Source of the DNA: Liolophura sinensis
Lineage: Eukaryota; Mollusca; Polyplacophora; Chitonida; Chitonidae
Direction: 5' to 3'
DNA: 64,000 nt
NCBI RefSeq assembly: GCF_032854445.1
Contig: NC_088301.1
Span: forward strand, 55,167,187 to 55,231,186
Within the stretch, counting starts at the first letter, position 1; each line of letters opens with the position of its first letter. Shown in pieces: positions 23,066 to 34,225 of this stretch. A program made the position numbers and the translations under genes. The notes below the pieces were generated by a model. The model saw only the letters and a list, made by a program, of their open reading frames with translations, had not been told where the DNA came from and searched no databases.

Positions 23066-26000
23066 ATGGATTCTTCAGGCCAGCTTAGCGCCCCCTCCTC
23101 GCCCCTACACCCACCCCCATTTGGCCTGTTCACCACACCCCCGACCCAGACTGGTCTGTCCTCTGCAGAGTTCTTCATAAAACAGGGATCATCGTTGACG
23201 TCACCGCTGTAAGCTACAAAATTTTCGGACTGACCGATGGGGCATTAAGAAAACTCTACTTTGAAGCCATTGTTAACCCTCAAAGTGAAAGCTGAAAAAT
23301 TGTTACATGTTTGTACTGCTGTATGTTATTACACATAATAATCTGCACATTAAGAAATAAAACCAAAGTGTTTCATGTGTCTTTTAAGCATATACCTTAA
23401 CATAGCCAGTTAGCAGCAAGAGAAAAGATGATGGTACACTTTTGACATCAAATCAGAATATTTTTTTTTTTTTTTTGCTTTTTTGTACACCACTTCTAAC
23501 ATGAGAACGTGATTGTTAAAATTGATCAGCATTAAATCCGATCTTGTGATTCAAATCTTTGCCATACTACTAGCAAGACATGATACATTTCATCCACAAG
23601 TTTTACAATATTTCCCCCGAGAATCTTGTTGGCATTAACAGAAACAGACTTAAATGAAAACGGTGGCAACAGAATTGCTTAGTGAAATGAAGCACAAAAT
23701 GACATTTTCATTAAAAAAAGGATTCTTTCATGTGGCAGCCAAGAAACAATGTTCACAGGTGGCAGGACAGTGGGAACTGTGCGGCTATCCAAGCAATGGC
23801 GAAACCACATGCAAACAGCTTGATTAATATATTGGAATCATGACTTAACAAATAATTCCTTGCTATAGGCATACTTAATGCGGGATAACTTGACACTCTT
23901 AATTTTAATCACCAGAAATCGCCTATAAAATGCGCCTAGACTGGAACCGGGCCTGCATGGGCGGCCACTATTGAACCGGAATAGAAGCTCCACCGTCAAC
24001 AAAGGGTAGATGTAGTTTTGGTTCCCGGAAGTCACAAAACCGATCGCCAAGCCAATAGTCGGCTCATGGACCCTCGTCAGCTCCCTCATTCATCAAAAAT
24101 TATGAATCTTTATCATAAAAAAGGACACAAAATACTTACATGACGGCAGTTTATACCGCCATCCTTTATCATGATTTAAGTTGTTTAAAAGTTAACGCTT
24201 TTTTTTGCTTTCTGAGAAACCAGAACTTCCAGATTTCTTTTAACAGTTCCGCTGTACGTTTCACCTACCTTCCCAATTTCTGCCATGACTCACCTGGCTT
24301 TAATAATCGTGTGTTTTGTCCCACAATCAGATTGTTGAGACTTTCTCAGCCAGGTTAAATACAATTGCTGAACACCGACTTGACCGACGATGTTGAATGC
24401 CTCTGGTGGACTGCACGAAAGAAAGGTCTCTATTTTTAGAATTTGGTACATGTAGGTTCTGTGGCTTAATTAGTCCGTGAATTTCACTAGTGTGGATTGT
24501 CTCAGTGACACTATACTATGTATAACACACTCTTTTAATGCTAAGCGTATAGAATTCACATTTAAATCCATCGACTGAAGATCTCGAATAACACAGATTT
24601 TTTGTTATTCTGTATACATACCGTGATTAAGTTGGCCATTTATACGATTTATTTTTTTAGTTCAAAGAGGGTATAACGGAAATTGGGGAAAAATTCATAT
24701 TCGCTTAATCAAATCAAGTTTTCTGTTTCTTACCAAGAATAGAAAATTGCCTTTTAGAAAATTAATATGAGACTCCATTCTTTACACAAATTTAAAAAAA
24801 AAAAAAAAAAGCCCTGTAAAGCGACCCGAGAAGTTTATTAAGACTTGATTAAGATACCAGAAGGGTTTTTATGTTATACCACATATGCAGCTATGGTTAA
24901 CTTTAATTCTGGAGGAGCTGGCGCCGATTCAGCAGAGCCCTTTTCAGCATTTAAATTATGATTCTAAAAGTTATATTTTGGGGTAGTGTTAACCACCTCA
25001 CGGATGTTTTCTCAAGCCAGATGCGTTAAACATTTCAATTTCCAGCGCCAAAAATAAACACTGTGAAGAATTTTTACAGTTAAACTTAACAAATGGTTTT
25101 TATGAGATTGGCCTGTGATCCTGTGGAACATATAAAGCTGTATGGATGCAGTCGATGCACCATGCTAGAAAAACAAAATCTTACGAATTGCTTACTATGG
25201 TGAAATTGACCAGAGGCCGTATTTTTCACTAGTAATATATATATACACTTGTATACTGTTGCTTATCAACTATCACAGTCAATCGTATATAGCAGCCCTT
25301 GTTAATTTTACTCTCTGCTGTAATCTTACATATTCTATGTATAGAGACGGTCGTCGTATCGATGAGTTTACTGAAATGATTTCCGATTACGTAAGTTTAC
25401 CATGTGTATATATACACATCGGTTCATGATTAGGCTAATCTTTTTACCTAAGTTACATCCCGACAACATATTTCATTTCCGGGCATGCATATACCGTGCA
25501 CCGTTTAAACATATACGGCCTACCACACAAAATAGAACTACTGCGTGATCATGTTGTATAGATGAAGTAATTTTTTCGATTTGTTAAAATGTAAACTGGA
25601 GTATCTGAATAAAATGTGATTTTTAGATTATTATATCCCCTCGATGACCACGCTGATGAAGGGAAAGTATATTATATAGCATCTTTTCCATCCAAACTCG
25701 TGCGACTGGTTATAACCTTTAATGTTGACGTTAGCCTTTCTGCTGTATGTAGATCTTCAAAGGAATCAGTCAGATCATCTACATAACTGGATTTCTTGAA
25801 TAGCACTGCTGGTCTGGGACTGTCATCTGTGAAGCGTCCGACAGTCTTGTATATAGCTTCAGTACTGATGGCTGGGTCAGGCGTCTCTCCCATATTGATC
25901 TGGTTGATGCTTTACCTCTAGGTCTCGCCATAGGAAACGATGACAGTGTTGTTCAGGTAAGTGTAGACATCTTCATGATGTCTACAGCAGGTTGTTCTCT

Positions 26001-28333
26001 CCAGTGAAGTAAATGACCTAAGAGATTGTTGAGGTAACATCTGGTCCTTTGGCTAAACACCTGTTCAGTAATATCCTTAGGAAATTTGACTGGAATTGAA
26101 ACAGTTCTCACAGGAGTAGAGTGAGACACTTGCCTGTGCTGGACAGGTGGGCTATGGAACATCTGGGGAAGACTCTTTGACAACAGGCTGACAATGGGTG
26201 AGTGAGATCAGAATTTGCCTTTGCTGGACAGGTGGGCGATGGAACATCTGGGGAAGACTCTTTAACAACAGGTTGACAATGACTGAGTGAGATCAGAATT
26301 TGCCTGTGCTGGACAGGTGGGCGATGGAACATCTGGGGAAGACTCTTTGACAACAGGCTGACAATGGGTGAGTGAGATCAGAATTTGCCTGTGCTGGACA
26401 GGTGGGCTATGGAACATCTGGGGAAGACTCTTTGACAACAGGATGACAATGACTGGGTGAGATCAGAATTTGCCTGTGCTGGACAGGTGGGCTATGGAAC
26501 ATCTGGGGAAGACTCTTTGACAACAGGATGACAATGACTGGGTGAGATCAGAATTTGCCTGTGCTGGACAGGTGGGCTATGGAACATCTGGGGAAGACTC
26601 TTTGACAACAGGATGACAATGACTGGGTGAGATCAGAATTTGCCTGTGCTGGACAGGTGGGCTATGGAACATCTGGGGAAGACTCTTTGACAACAGGATG
26701 ACAATGACTGGGTGAGATCAGAATTTGCCTGTGCTGGACAGGTGGGCTATGGAACATCTGGGGAAGACTCTTTGACAACAGGCTGACAATGACTGGGTGA
26801 GATCAGAATTTGCCTGTGCTGGACAGGTGGGCTATGGAATATCTGGGGAAGACTCTTTGACAACAGGCTGACAATGACTGAGTGAGATCAGAATTTGCCT
26901 GTGCTGGACAGGTGGGCTATGGAACATTTGGGGAAGACTCTCTGACAACAGGATGACAATGACTGAGTGAGATCAGAATTTGCCTGTGCTGGACAGGTGG
27001 GCTATTGAACATCTGGGGAAGACTCTTTGACAACAGGCTGACAATGACTGGGTGAGATCAGAATTTGCCTGTGCTGGACAGGTGGGTTATGGAACATCTG
27101 GGGAAGACTCTTTGACAACAGGATGACAATGAGTGAGTGAGATCAGAATTTGCCTGTGCTGGACAGGTGGGCTATGGAATATCTAGGGAAGACTCTTTGA
27201 CAACAGGCTGACAATGACTGAGTGAGATCAGAATTTGCCTGTGCTGGACAGGTGGGCTATGGAACATCTGGGGAAGACTCTCTGACAACAGGATGACAAT
27301 GACTGAGTGAGATCAGAATTTGCCTGTGCTGGACAGGTGGGCTATGGAACATCTGGGGAAGACTCTTTGACAACAGGCTGACAATGGGTGAGTGAGATCA
27401 GAATTTGCCTGTGCTGGGCAGGTGGGCTCTGGGACATCTGGGGAAGACTCTTTGACAACAGGCTGACAATGAGTGAGTGAGATCAGAATTTGCCTGTGCT
27501 GGACAGGTGGGCTATGGAACATCTGGGGAAGACTCTTTGACAACAGGATGACAATGACTGGGTGAGATCGACTCTTGATGTGAAAGAAAGAAGCTGGTGA
27601 GTGAAATGATTCAGTCCGAATACGGGTGTCGTTGACCAGCTTCACAAAGCTGACATAAATTTGAGTGTCTGCATTACATGAACAGTTAGAATAAAAACCC
27701 TGACTGAGGTAAATTCAGAAGAGGCTGTATTTCACTGGTTATATGTGACCATTTGCCACCTATCTGATCTGGTCTTACTCTCTATGCTGTATGTCTTTAA
27801 TTATGTTTCTTCAGCCTAGATGTGTACCTTGAAGACAATATAATTAAAGACGTACAGCATGGAGAGTAAGACCAGAGCAAAGACGACACTGTGACAGCTG
27901 GCAAATGGTCACACATAACCGGTAAAATACGACTTCTTGTCAATTTACCTCAGTCAGGATTTTATTCTAAATGTTCTTGTAAATGTATTAATAGTAGCAA
28001 CTTACACGGCCCTGGCACTATGGCTTCAGCAGAATTCAGTAAAAAAAAACATATGCAGTGATGTTGATTGGAACTTATGAGACGTCAATGGTCTGGAATT
28101 ATTCAAAATGCTGTGTTGTCATCACATTTAACCTGCAATCTCATAAAAACAAGACAGATTTAATTCCCTTTGTATGACGCTTAGATTATCCCAGCTTTGA
28201 TAATTTCTTGTTTATGGTGTAAACCGAAATTACCACATTACTCAAGAGGCTTTCTATGTTGTATTACAGCCAGTCTTGAGGAATCTCTCAAAGAATTCCG
28301 TAAAGGTAGAGAAAGGCTCTATTTTGTCAGCAG
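23066..28333 (+). CDS. Candidate unrecognised gene, three in-phase exons
   Basis: I do not recognise this protein. Exon A (23066-23208) lies in a GC-rich patch and starts at an ATG preceded closely by an in-frame stop. It encodes 47 residues (MDSSGQLSAPSSPLHPPP..., Ser/Pro/Thr-rich, then AEFFIKQGSSLTSP) and ends at CT|GTAAGC. Exon B (25345-25390) follows a TATAG acceptor, restores the frame and reads DGRRIDEFTEMISDY to a GTAAGT donor. Exon C (28270-28333) follows a TTACAG acceptor in phase 0, reads PVLRNLSKNSVKVEKG and ends at G|GTAACA. No terminal exon was found before UBE2N, and exon C is open in a second frame. Introns contain BEL/Pao remnants. It could be a real lineage-specific gene, a noncoding transcript, or chance. 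Confidence 0.25.
23210..25344. other. AT-rich gene-free stretch
   Basis: No exon or recognisable repeat family is seen. Homopolymer runs occur at about 23460 (T) and 24792 (A). It would be the first intron if the candidate gene is real. Confidence 0.4.
25672..25955 (-). pseudogene. BEL/Pao reverse transcriptase fragment
   Basis: The upstream frame reads CHRFLWRDLEVKHQPDQY, typical of the BEL/Pao palm region. After a frameshift near 25893 the product continues GETPDPAISTEAIYKT and reaches SSYVDDLTDSFEDL, the YVDD catalytic motif, still intact. The fragment ends at a stop near 25672. The frameshift and truncation make it nonfunctional. Confidence 0.8.
26115..27570. repeat. 85-bp tandem array, about 17 copies
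   Basis: Unit landmarks GAATTTGCCTGTGCTGGACA recur at 26211, 26296, 26381, 26466 and 26551, exactly 85 bp apart, and on to about 27490. Variants such as GGCTGACAATGGGTGAG versus GGATGACAATGACTGGG alternate. As 85 is not divisible by 3, no long ORF results. The array lies inside the BEL/Pao remnant and may have grown from element sequence. Confidence 0.95.
27677..27979. mobile_element. Palindromic foldback element, about 300 bp
   Basis: The left arm runs AACAGTTAGAATAAAA, CCTGACTGAGGTAAATT, ATGTGACCATTTGCCA, GGTCTTACTCTC, ATGCTGTATGTCTTTAATTA. The right arm is its reverse complement with scattered changes, ending TTTTATTCTAAATGTT. Arms are about 130 bp around a loop near 27815-27845. There is no ORF. 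It is inserted in the BEL/Pao region. Confidence 0.85.
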
Positions 28334-28870
28334 GTAACAAACCTTGATACTTTCTAATTCATTCAAATGTAATATGTTTTGGGGAAAATTTTAGCGATGT
28401 TCAATGTTCAGTTCCCCCAACTCCTCTAGTTGGCTATATGTGGCCTCAACCTCATCTACAAGTTGTATGAGACCATGCTAGTCTTCATCTTTCACGACCT
28501 TCACGAGCGTTCAGAATCTCTAGCGATCTGCATTGTGATCATCCACGTAGACGGCGCTGTTATCCCTATGTACTTATCTATCACGTATATGGTATTAACA
28601 ACATAGACGGCGCTATTGCCCAGTGTAATCGTTTATCTTGTAGACAGCTTTTATACAGACCAGCATGTCATGTGTAACATCATAGATCTTTACATATTAA
28701 CGAGAAAGACGTAATCGTCCGTTACTTTTGAATAACAATCTGATCGGTTAAGGTCTGTAACGCTCGTTATTTTCGAAGTGTATCTAATACCGCTTAACTT
28801 GGGGCTAGGGGCCGTAAAGGTAGCCATGCTCATTACATCTGCATGATGCCTTTATGAACAGTTGTAATCA
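28334..28870. other. Gene-free segment between repeats
   Basis: No coding sequence is seen. A short motif, TAGACGGCGCT, occurs twice about 60 bp apart (near 28550 and 28605). Otherwise it is unremarkable. Confidence 0.4.
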
Positions 28871-29178
28871 AAGCGCGACTGAGATACTTGTTTAATTGTT
28901 ATTTGACATGGAATTCATTCATGGACTACGAATTTGAACTTTGATATGGAATTCATGCCTGGAATATTCATTGTCTGCCCGGCATCATTGAAAACTGACG
29001 ACCGTTTCTCTCTTGTGTGTTACCGGCTTTATTTCTTATTTGTATAATTTCTTACATACCTTTGTCTTTGGAAGCTAGTGTTAAATGTTGTTTTGGAAAT
29101 GGATCTTGCGATTATCGACTTATCGAAAGCCCTTTACGGACTACGAATGGTTTATCAATGTCGGACATGAAGCTTATA
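28871..29178 (+). repeat. Long inverted repeat, left copy (LTR-like)
   Basis: Matches the reverse complement of 30021-30330 over about 305 bp at roughly 90% or better by eye. Shared blocks include ACCGTTTCTCTCTTGTGTGT and GGCTTTATTTCTTATTTGTA. Both copies keep an open frame beginning MLPALFLICIISYIP. The sequence just beyond the two copies differs. It is probably a fragment of the BEL/Pao LTR/leader in the opposite orientation. Confidence 0.85.
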
Positions 29179-29643
29179 TTTAGTTTCTCGATGCCTTCCA
29201 CAGCTGCCTGCACACTTAGCTCTTGTATCATCAAAGTAAGCGCATAGTTTATGCCACCTGATGTTATAAGCCTCTGGCTTTATGATGTATACTTACTTAA
29301 TTCTTTGTTCAGTCTCACCCTTTACTGACTGCTTTAGTTCTTGAGTAAGTAAAGTCTTGTTGTCGAAACATGTGTCTGCTAACTCCTCCATACTGATTTG
29401 AACTCTGGCCAGTATTTTCCTTCACCAGAAAATGTAGGTAAGCTTATCTTTTTCAACTTGACATCATTTCCAAATAAAAGTGATTCTGTTTTGATACTGA
29501 TCAGTGTCTATTTGGGACCATTGTGTAGGAGTTGTCTGTATTGGTGATCCCCTTGGATTACTTGACGATTGACATTAATGGCTGCCCTGTGTATCCTGAA
29601 CACATTGGCTGGGTTGTGTATCCTCTTTGATATCTAGTAGACA

Positions 29644-30018
29644 TCATTGAGTTTTCAGACAAATCCCAGTTCGTTGAGCATCAAAGACTGGAGATGCAAT
29701 ACTGTAGGAATTTGCTAATGTTGATCTTTCACTAGACTGTCCAGAAAGTGATGCTGAAGTGCTTACTGGTTGAGGTGTTACAACTGATCTTTGTCTTGAG
29801 ATAAGCTTGATCTTCCTTTTGTATTTATCCACTTCCTGAACTATTGATTCTACGTCATTCTCTTCATTTTTCAACTGATCAAAATTTACAATAGCTTGTA
29901 ACCCTGCTGTATTCTGAAGAATAGTAGAAAATAAAGGCTCTAGTTTATCTCTATCTGTCACTAGAGAATGAGCGCCTCGCAGAACAGATGCCAGACAGTC
30001 ATCAAGTCTCTTGAACAA
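29644..30018 (-). pseudogene. BEL/Pao gag-like fragment
   Basis: A 124-codon ORF begins MFKRLDDCLASVLRGAH and contains the acidic coiled-coil stretch LKNEENDVESIVQEVDKYKR, followed by a Ser/Thr-rich tail. The E/D-rich segment running into DKYKRKI resembles the N-terminal gag region of BEL/Pao elements. It follows directly on the leader repeat. Assignment is tentative; the frame stops before any capsid or zinc-knuckle motif. Confidence 0.45.
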
Positions 30019-30020
30019 AT

Positions 30021-30330
30021 ATAAGCGTCAAGTCCGACATTCATATACCATTCGTAGCCCGTAAAAGGCGTTCCAAGTCGATAATTGCAAGATCCATTTC
30101 CAAAACAACGTTTAACACTAGCTTCCAAAGGCAAAGGTATGTAAGAAATTATACAAATAAGAAATAAAGCCGGTAACACACAAGAGAGAAACGGTCGTCA
30201 GTTTTCAATGATGCCGAGCAGACAATGAATATTCCAGACATGAATTCCATATCAAAGTTCAAATTCGTAGTCCATGAATGAGTTCTATGTCAAATAACAA
30301 TTAAATAAGTATCTCAATCGCGCTTTAAGA
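30021..30330 (-). repeat. Long inverted repeat, right copy (LTR-like)
   Basis: Partner of 28871-29178, in minus orientation, and contiguous with the gag-like ORF. That contiguity suggests this is the 5' leader or LTR of the BEL/Pao remnant. Target-site duplications were not found. Confidence 0.8.
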
Positions 30331-31630
30331 CTGAATCCTCCTTACATTTCTTTTCAAAGCTGTAAGTAAAGGGGTGGCCTACATTTCCTGTATAATTTGT
30401 TGGCTTGCGTGTTTGGCCTTACTAAATGCAGTTGCAGCACCTTAGTACAATCCAGCGTGAGTGTCTCCATACTGCTCAAAGGGTTCACCATTGACAACGC
30501 TGTGTTGTTGCAAGTCATCACTGGAAACAAACAATTCGTAGTCATGAGAAAGTACTCATAGGCCTTTTCAAGGTTCAACACTGAACCTTGGAGGATGTCC
30601 AAGTCTACTCCACGAAATACAGACGAATATAAAAGTCTTGATGCTATCTTCACAACTTGGTTAGCTCTACTTCGGCCTGTGTAAGTTGTTCGACTTCTTC
30701 CATCATGTCCATGTTTCCGGGATGTCTTTCACTTGCTGCTTTAAGTCAGGCAGACCTGACTTCTTCCAGTGATTGGTTTACAACAATAATAACACACCAA
30801 AACAATGTCCATACCCTCTTCAAGAGAAGGTTTTATTGTAACTGTGAATATGAGGTGTGGTAGTGAGACTGTTGTGCATTCTTATGGGGAATGATTTCCC
30901 TTTTAATAACGTAAGACTTCTTCCAGATACTACTACTTTTATTCTTGATACTCAAGAGTGCACAGGACTCGTAATGGTAAAACCTTCACAAACAAAACTG
31001 AAATAAAACAGATATGAAAGAAACATTACGCACTACACAACATGATACTGAAACGAAAATATGAATTATCAAAGTTCGATTGTCTTAATGGTTGGATGAG
31101 AACGAGTGCTTGGGTGAGTGCTTGGGGTTTAACGTCGTACTAAACATTTTTTCAGTCATATGACGACGAAGGAATCCTTAGGGATGAGAACGAAATAAAA
31201 CCATTAAATGTTCATGATATAAATGAGAAAGTCATCGCGAAATAGCATTTGTGTGACCGGTTATGTCCGTTCTTGGAGGAAATGTCACCAAATAATAAAG
31301 ACATCATCAAGGCTGATGTACATGGTCAAGTCTATTCAGTGACAGTGAAACATGCAAGGGGTGGGTACCTCATGGAGCCTTCCTGCTCATCATGCAGATT
31401 GATGAAAACATCAAAGGCAGGCAGAATAATGCTGGTTACAGCTTCAAACAGCAATCTGCATAGATGAACAGTGCTGCATCAGCATCTCTATCTTCCAAGC
31501 GCAGAGAGCTGAGAAGGAATGGTAACTCTACATCATCATTGTCACCACCTGTCACATACACCTGTCATGTCCTCATGATAGATAACTACGTCTTAATAAA
31601 TAATGTATACAACATATCGCATACAGTAAT
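30331..31630. other. Stretch between BEL and gypsy remnants
   Basis: A 99-codon minus-strand ORF (30354-30653) and small plus-strand ORFs are present, but none resembles a known protein. The only identified item is a truncated SINE-like repeat at 31103-31183. This may be unrecognised flank of either retroelement. Confidence 0.4.
31103..31183 (-). repeat. Truncated copy of the second SINE-like family
   Basis: GTGCTTGGGGTTTAACGTCG, then TTTTTCAGTCATATGACGAC and GAAGGAATCCTTAGGG, match the start of the longer copy at 46121-46478. It breaks off after about 80 bp. Confidence 0.8.
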
Positions 31631-31631
31631 G

Positions 31632-32416
31632 TTAAAGATCAGTGTACAGCAGATCTGGGTAACTTAAACGGGTTACTATTGACTCAGCATTAGAACGGGA
31701 TGATCTCCTTAGACGATCAACACTTTGATAACCTCGCTGTACTTCTATTTCCATAGGCAAACTGTTTGGATTCCCTAGTAAGCTTACACCTGTAACCTGT
31801 AGTGATGACTCTTCAGAAACTGCTGGATCTGGTTGACGTATATCTTTTCTTAATGGCACGGATGAAACCCGGAGAAGGGCTACTGGGGTGATCTCTGATC
31901 GAGACAAACGCTTCAGTCCACTCGATCCATCTGCAAACTCTGCAGTATAAACCCCATCCCTATATAGTCCAAAAACTGATATAGAACTGACCCAAACTTG
32001 TCCGCTATCCTGCAACGACCTTGAGGGTGACTACGAACGTGAACCGGTTCCTGGACTCCTTTCGAGTTATGGCATAATTTCTGTGCTGTGTATTTAAGAT
32101 CCAACTGTTTCTGTATCATTTGCCGGTCTAGCCACAGGCGACTCTGGTGTGGAGAAAGCCATTCACTGTATCTGTCCGGTGGATCCAAGTACTGTTGATA
32201 CGGGGAAGTCCAGCTTTTCTTTATGTTGTACAACTTACAGAGCTGCGCAATTACAGAGGGTTCGAAATTACGACCTTGGTCAGTGTGAAGTCGCTGAGGC
32301 ACCCCATATTTGGAGAACCATTCTCGAGACAGGGCTTTCGCAACTGTAGGTGCTATCTGATCCCGCGTAACCACCGCCACAGTGAATTTTGTAAAGCAGT
32401 CGGTGATCACCAACAC
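31632..32416 (-). pseudogene. Gypsy integrase core and C-terminal tail
   Basis: The core reads [18 protein letters not shown] (first catalytic Asp) and [20 protein letters not shown] (second Asp). After [10 protein letters not shown] the frame is disturbed where the catalytic Glu region is expected. A second frame carries the tail ([18 protein letters not shown], and RLRRSSRS near the end) and stops at 31632. It is disabled by frameshift. Confidence 0.85.
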
Positions 32417-32528
32417 ATTCTCGAGACCAGCATTAGATTGTCCATGAGAGTAAAGTCTGCTGATACAACTTTCAGGGGACGACTAGCAGCTAATCTTCCT
32501 AGAGCGGATCTAACTGGTCGATTTGGTC

Positions 32529-33130
32529 CTAGCCCTGTTTACCGTCGATGTCCTCGAGAGTCAACCGCGAGAGCACGTCTGCACCAACATTAGACTTCCC
32601 AGACCGATACTGAATCGTGAAATTGAAAGCAGCGAGTTCATTTACCCATCGCTGTGCAAGGACAGGTATCTTTGCTATGGACATGACGTACGTTAACAGG
32701 GTGTTGGGAAAGACAACAAAAGGTGTACCAATGAGATACGGCCGAAACTTGTCACAAATCGCCCATTTCAAGGCGAGTAGCAAGTATCTTTTCACTGGAG
32801 TACCCAGCCTTGCGCTCAGGGTGCCCGAGTTCCCTAAATGCATACGCCACAACTTTCAACCGTCCACTCTGTACTTGGCTTAACGCTGCTCCACGTCCAC
32901 TGTTACAGGTATCTACTTCTAAAGTGAATAGTCAGGTGAAATCTGGGTACGTGAGAGTTGGCGAACTGGTCAAACGATCTTTAAGAATCTGGAAGGCATG
33001 CTCGCAGGATTCATACCACAATCCAGTGATGTTTCTGTCCTTTTCTACTGAACATCTCCCACTTTTCAATTCATTACTTTTGGAAACCATATCATGCAGA
33101 GGGGTGGCTAATGAAGCACACCCTTGTACA
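32529..33130 (-). pseudogene. Gypsy RNase H domain
   Basis: It starts with FVQGCASLATPLHDM and AFQILKDRLTSSPTL, passes LEVDTC (RNase H Asp), and reaches LALKWAICDKFRPYL, RWVNELAAFNFTIQYRSGK and ADVLSRL. In-frame stops interrupt it, for example right after the FYYR block at about 33133. Confidence 0.85.
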
Positions 33131-33132
33131 AA

Positions 33133-33700
33133 TCAGCGATAATAGAAGGCAAATCCTAAGAAAGATCTGAGCTGATGTAAAGCCACAGGAGCTTTCCAGT
33201 CCGCTACAACTATTACCTTTTCAGGATCTGTCTTCATTCCAACATCTGAAATGATATGTCCAAGGAATTTCACCTCTCTACAGGAAAAGCTGCATTTATC
33301 CTTTTCTACCTTTAATCCATGTTTTAACAGTTTTTGAAGAGCCCTTTCCAACATTTCAAGATGTTGTGGAATGTTTTCTAACCACAATGATGCCATTCAG
33401 GTAGACAAAGAGCCTTTCCATGAGATTCTCCCTAAAGACAGGACTCGTAAGACGTTGAAACGTCCCAGATGCATTTGCTAGGAAAATAGGGCACTCTGTT
33501 CATATAGTCCAAAGAGTGTAGTGAAAGCCCTCTTCTGCCACTTCGATCTTATGATAAGCAGATTTAAGATCTGTTGTGGAGAAGTACTCACCCCCTTCAT
33601 CAGGTCGAGAGACCCCTTGTGGTCTTACTGTTTAATCGCCTATAGTCAATACACGTTTTTCTTGCTCACTAAAACTGGTGGAGCACCATAGCTGGATGAA
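33133..33700 (-). pseudogene. Gypsy reverse transcriptase, catalytic site lost
   Basis: Visible blocks: STTDLKSAYHKIEVAEEG, LANASGTFQRLTSPVF, VYLNGIIV, then HLEMLERALQKLLKHGL, KCSFSCREVKFLGHIISD and QLRSFLGFAFYYR. The normal YLDDIIV is here YLNGIIV, so both catalytic aspartates are gone. Frames shift several times between 33.4 and 33.7 kb. Confidence 0.88.
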
Positions 33701-34021
33701 CTATGACGAACTATACCTTGGTTCAACAAGTCCTATAAATTGTCCTTATATTCTCCTTTATTTGTTGTGGGGGTATTCGTCTGTAGGGCATAGAAACAGG
33801 TATGTAATCTGGTAATGGTATTCTGTGCTGAATAGATTGAGTTTTACCTAATTCAGGGAGAAAACATCTTTACATTTTTCAAAAAGTTCCTTAGCTTTCA
33901 GACAATCTTCTGAAGAACCACCTAGATCAAATAAATCAGGAAACACGGACTTGCTTACATGAACACAGTTCTCAACACATGCGGTACTTACATGTATGTC
34001 ATTAACATTTACATCCACATG

Positions 34022-34225
34022 TTACTTTTCCGCTATCACATAGTCCTGAATAGCACCTAGACCAGTATTTGCCTTCAAACAAACATCTTTCTCGGTTATA
34101 TTTAACACTTCAACATCGCCTTGTAGCAATGAGGGTGTAACCATTACCTGACCTGGTATTTGTTTAACACGTTTCGCAAGTACAGTACTGTCTACAGGAA
34201 TAGCCAAGCATCTAAATCGAGTCAT
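34022..34225 (-). pseudogene. Gypsy protease-RT linker fragment
   Basis: A 67-codon ORF contains AIPVDSTVLAKRVKQIPGQV and LLQGDVEVLNI, resembling the region between protease and RT in gypsy polyproteins. The position, just upstream of RT, supports this; the similarity alone is weak. Confidence 0.4.

Larger units (their letters stand above)
25672..30330 (-). mobile_element. Decayed BEL/Pao LTR retrotransposon
   Basis: In minus-strand order: an LTR/leader-like segment (30330-30021), a gag-like ORF (30018-29644), a short pol-like block near 27645-27590 reading LVNDTRIRTESFHSP, and reverse transcriptase (25955-25672). The body is interrupted by an inverted copy of the leader (28871-29178), a palindromic foldback (27677-27979) and the 85-bp array. 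Frames are broken, and protease and integrase are not recognisable. Boundaries are approximate. Confidence 0.65.
31632..34225 (-). mobile_element. Decayed Ty3/gypsy LTR retrotransposon pol
   Basis: Minus-strand order is protease/linker region (34225-34022), reverse transcriptase, RNase H, integrase, C-terminal tail. This RT-RNH-IN order defines Ty3/gypsy-type elements. Stops and frameshifts break every domain. No LTR pair or zinc-knuckle gag was identified. The upstream side ends near a microsatellite and SINE at 34.58-34.84 kb. Clade is not assigned. Confidence 0.85.

Noticed and set aside
25919-25955. Plus-strand exon reading LAIGNDDSVVQ
   Set aside because: It has acceptor- and donor-like ends, but the opposite strand encodes the BEL/Pao RT motif HRFLWRD at the same place, which explains it better.
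30354-30653. 99-codon minus-strand ORF
   Set aside because: No recognisable domain. It lies next to retroelement remnants and may be decayed element sequence.
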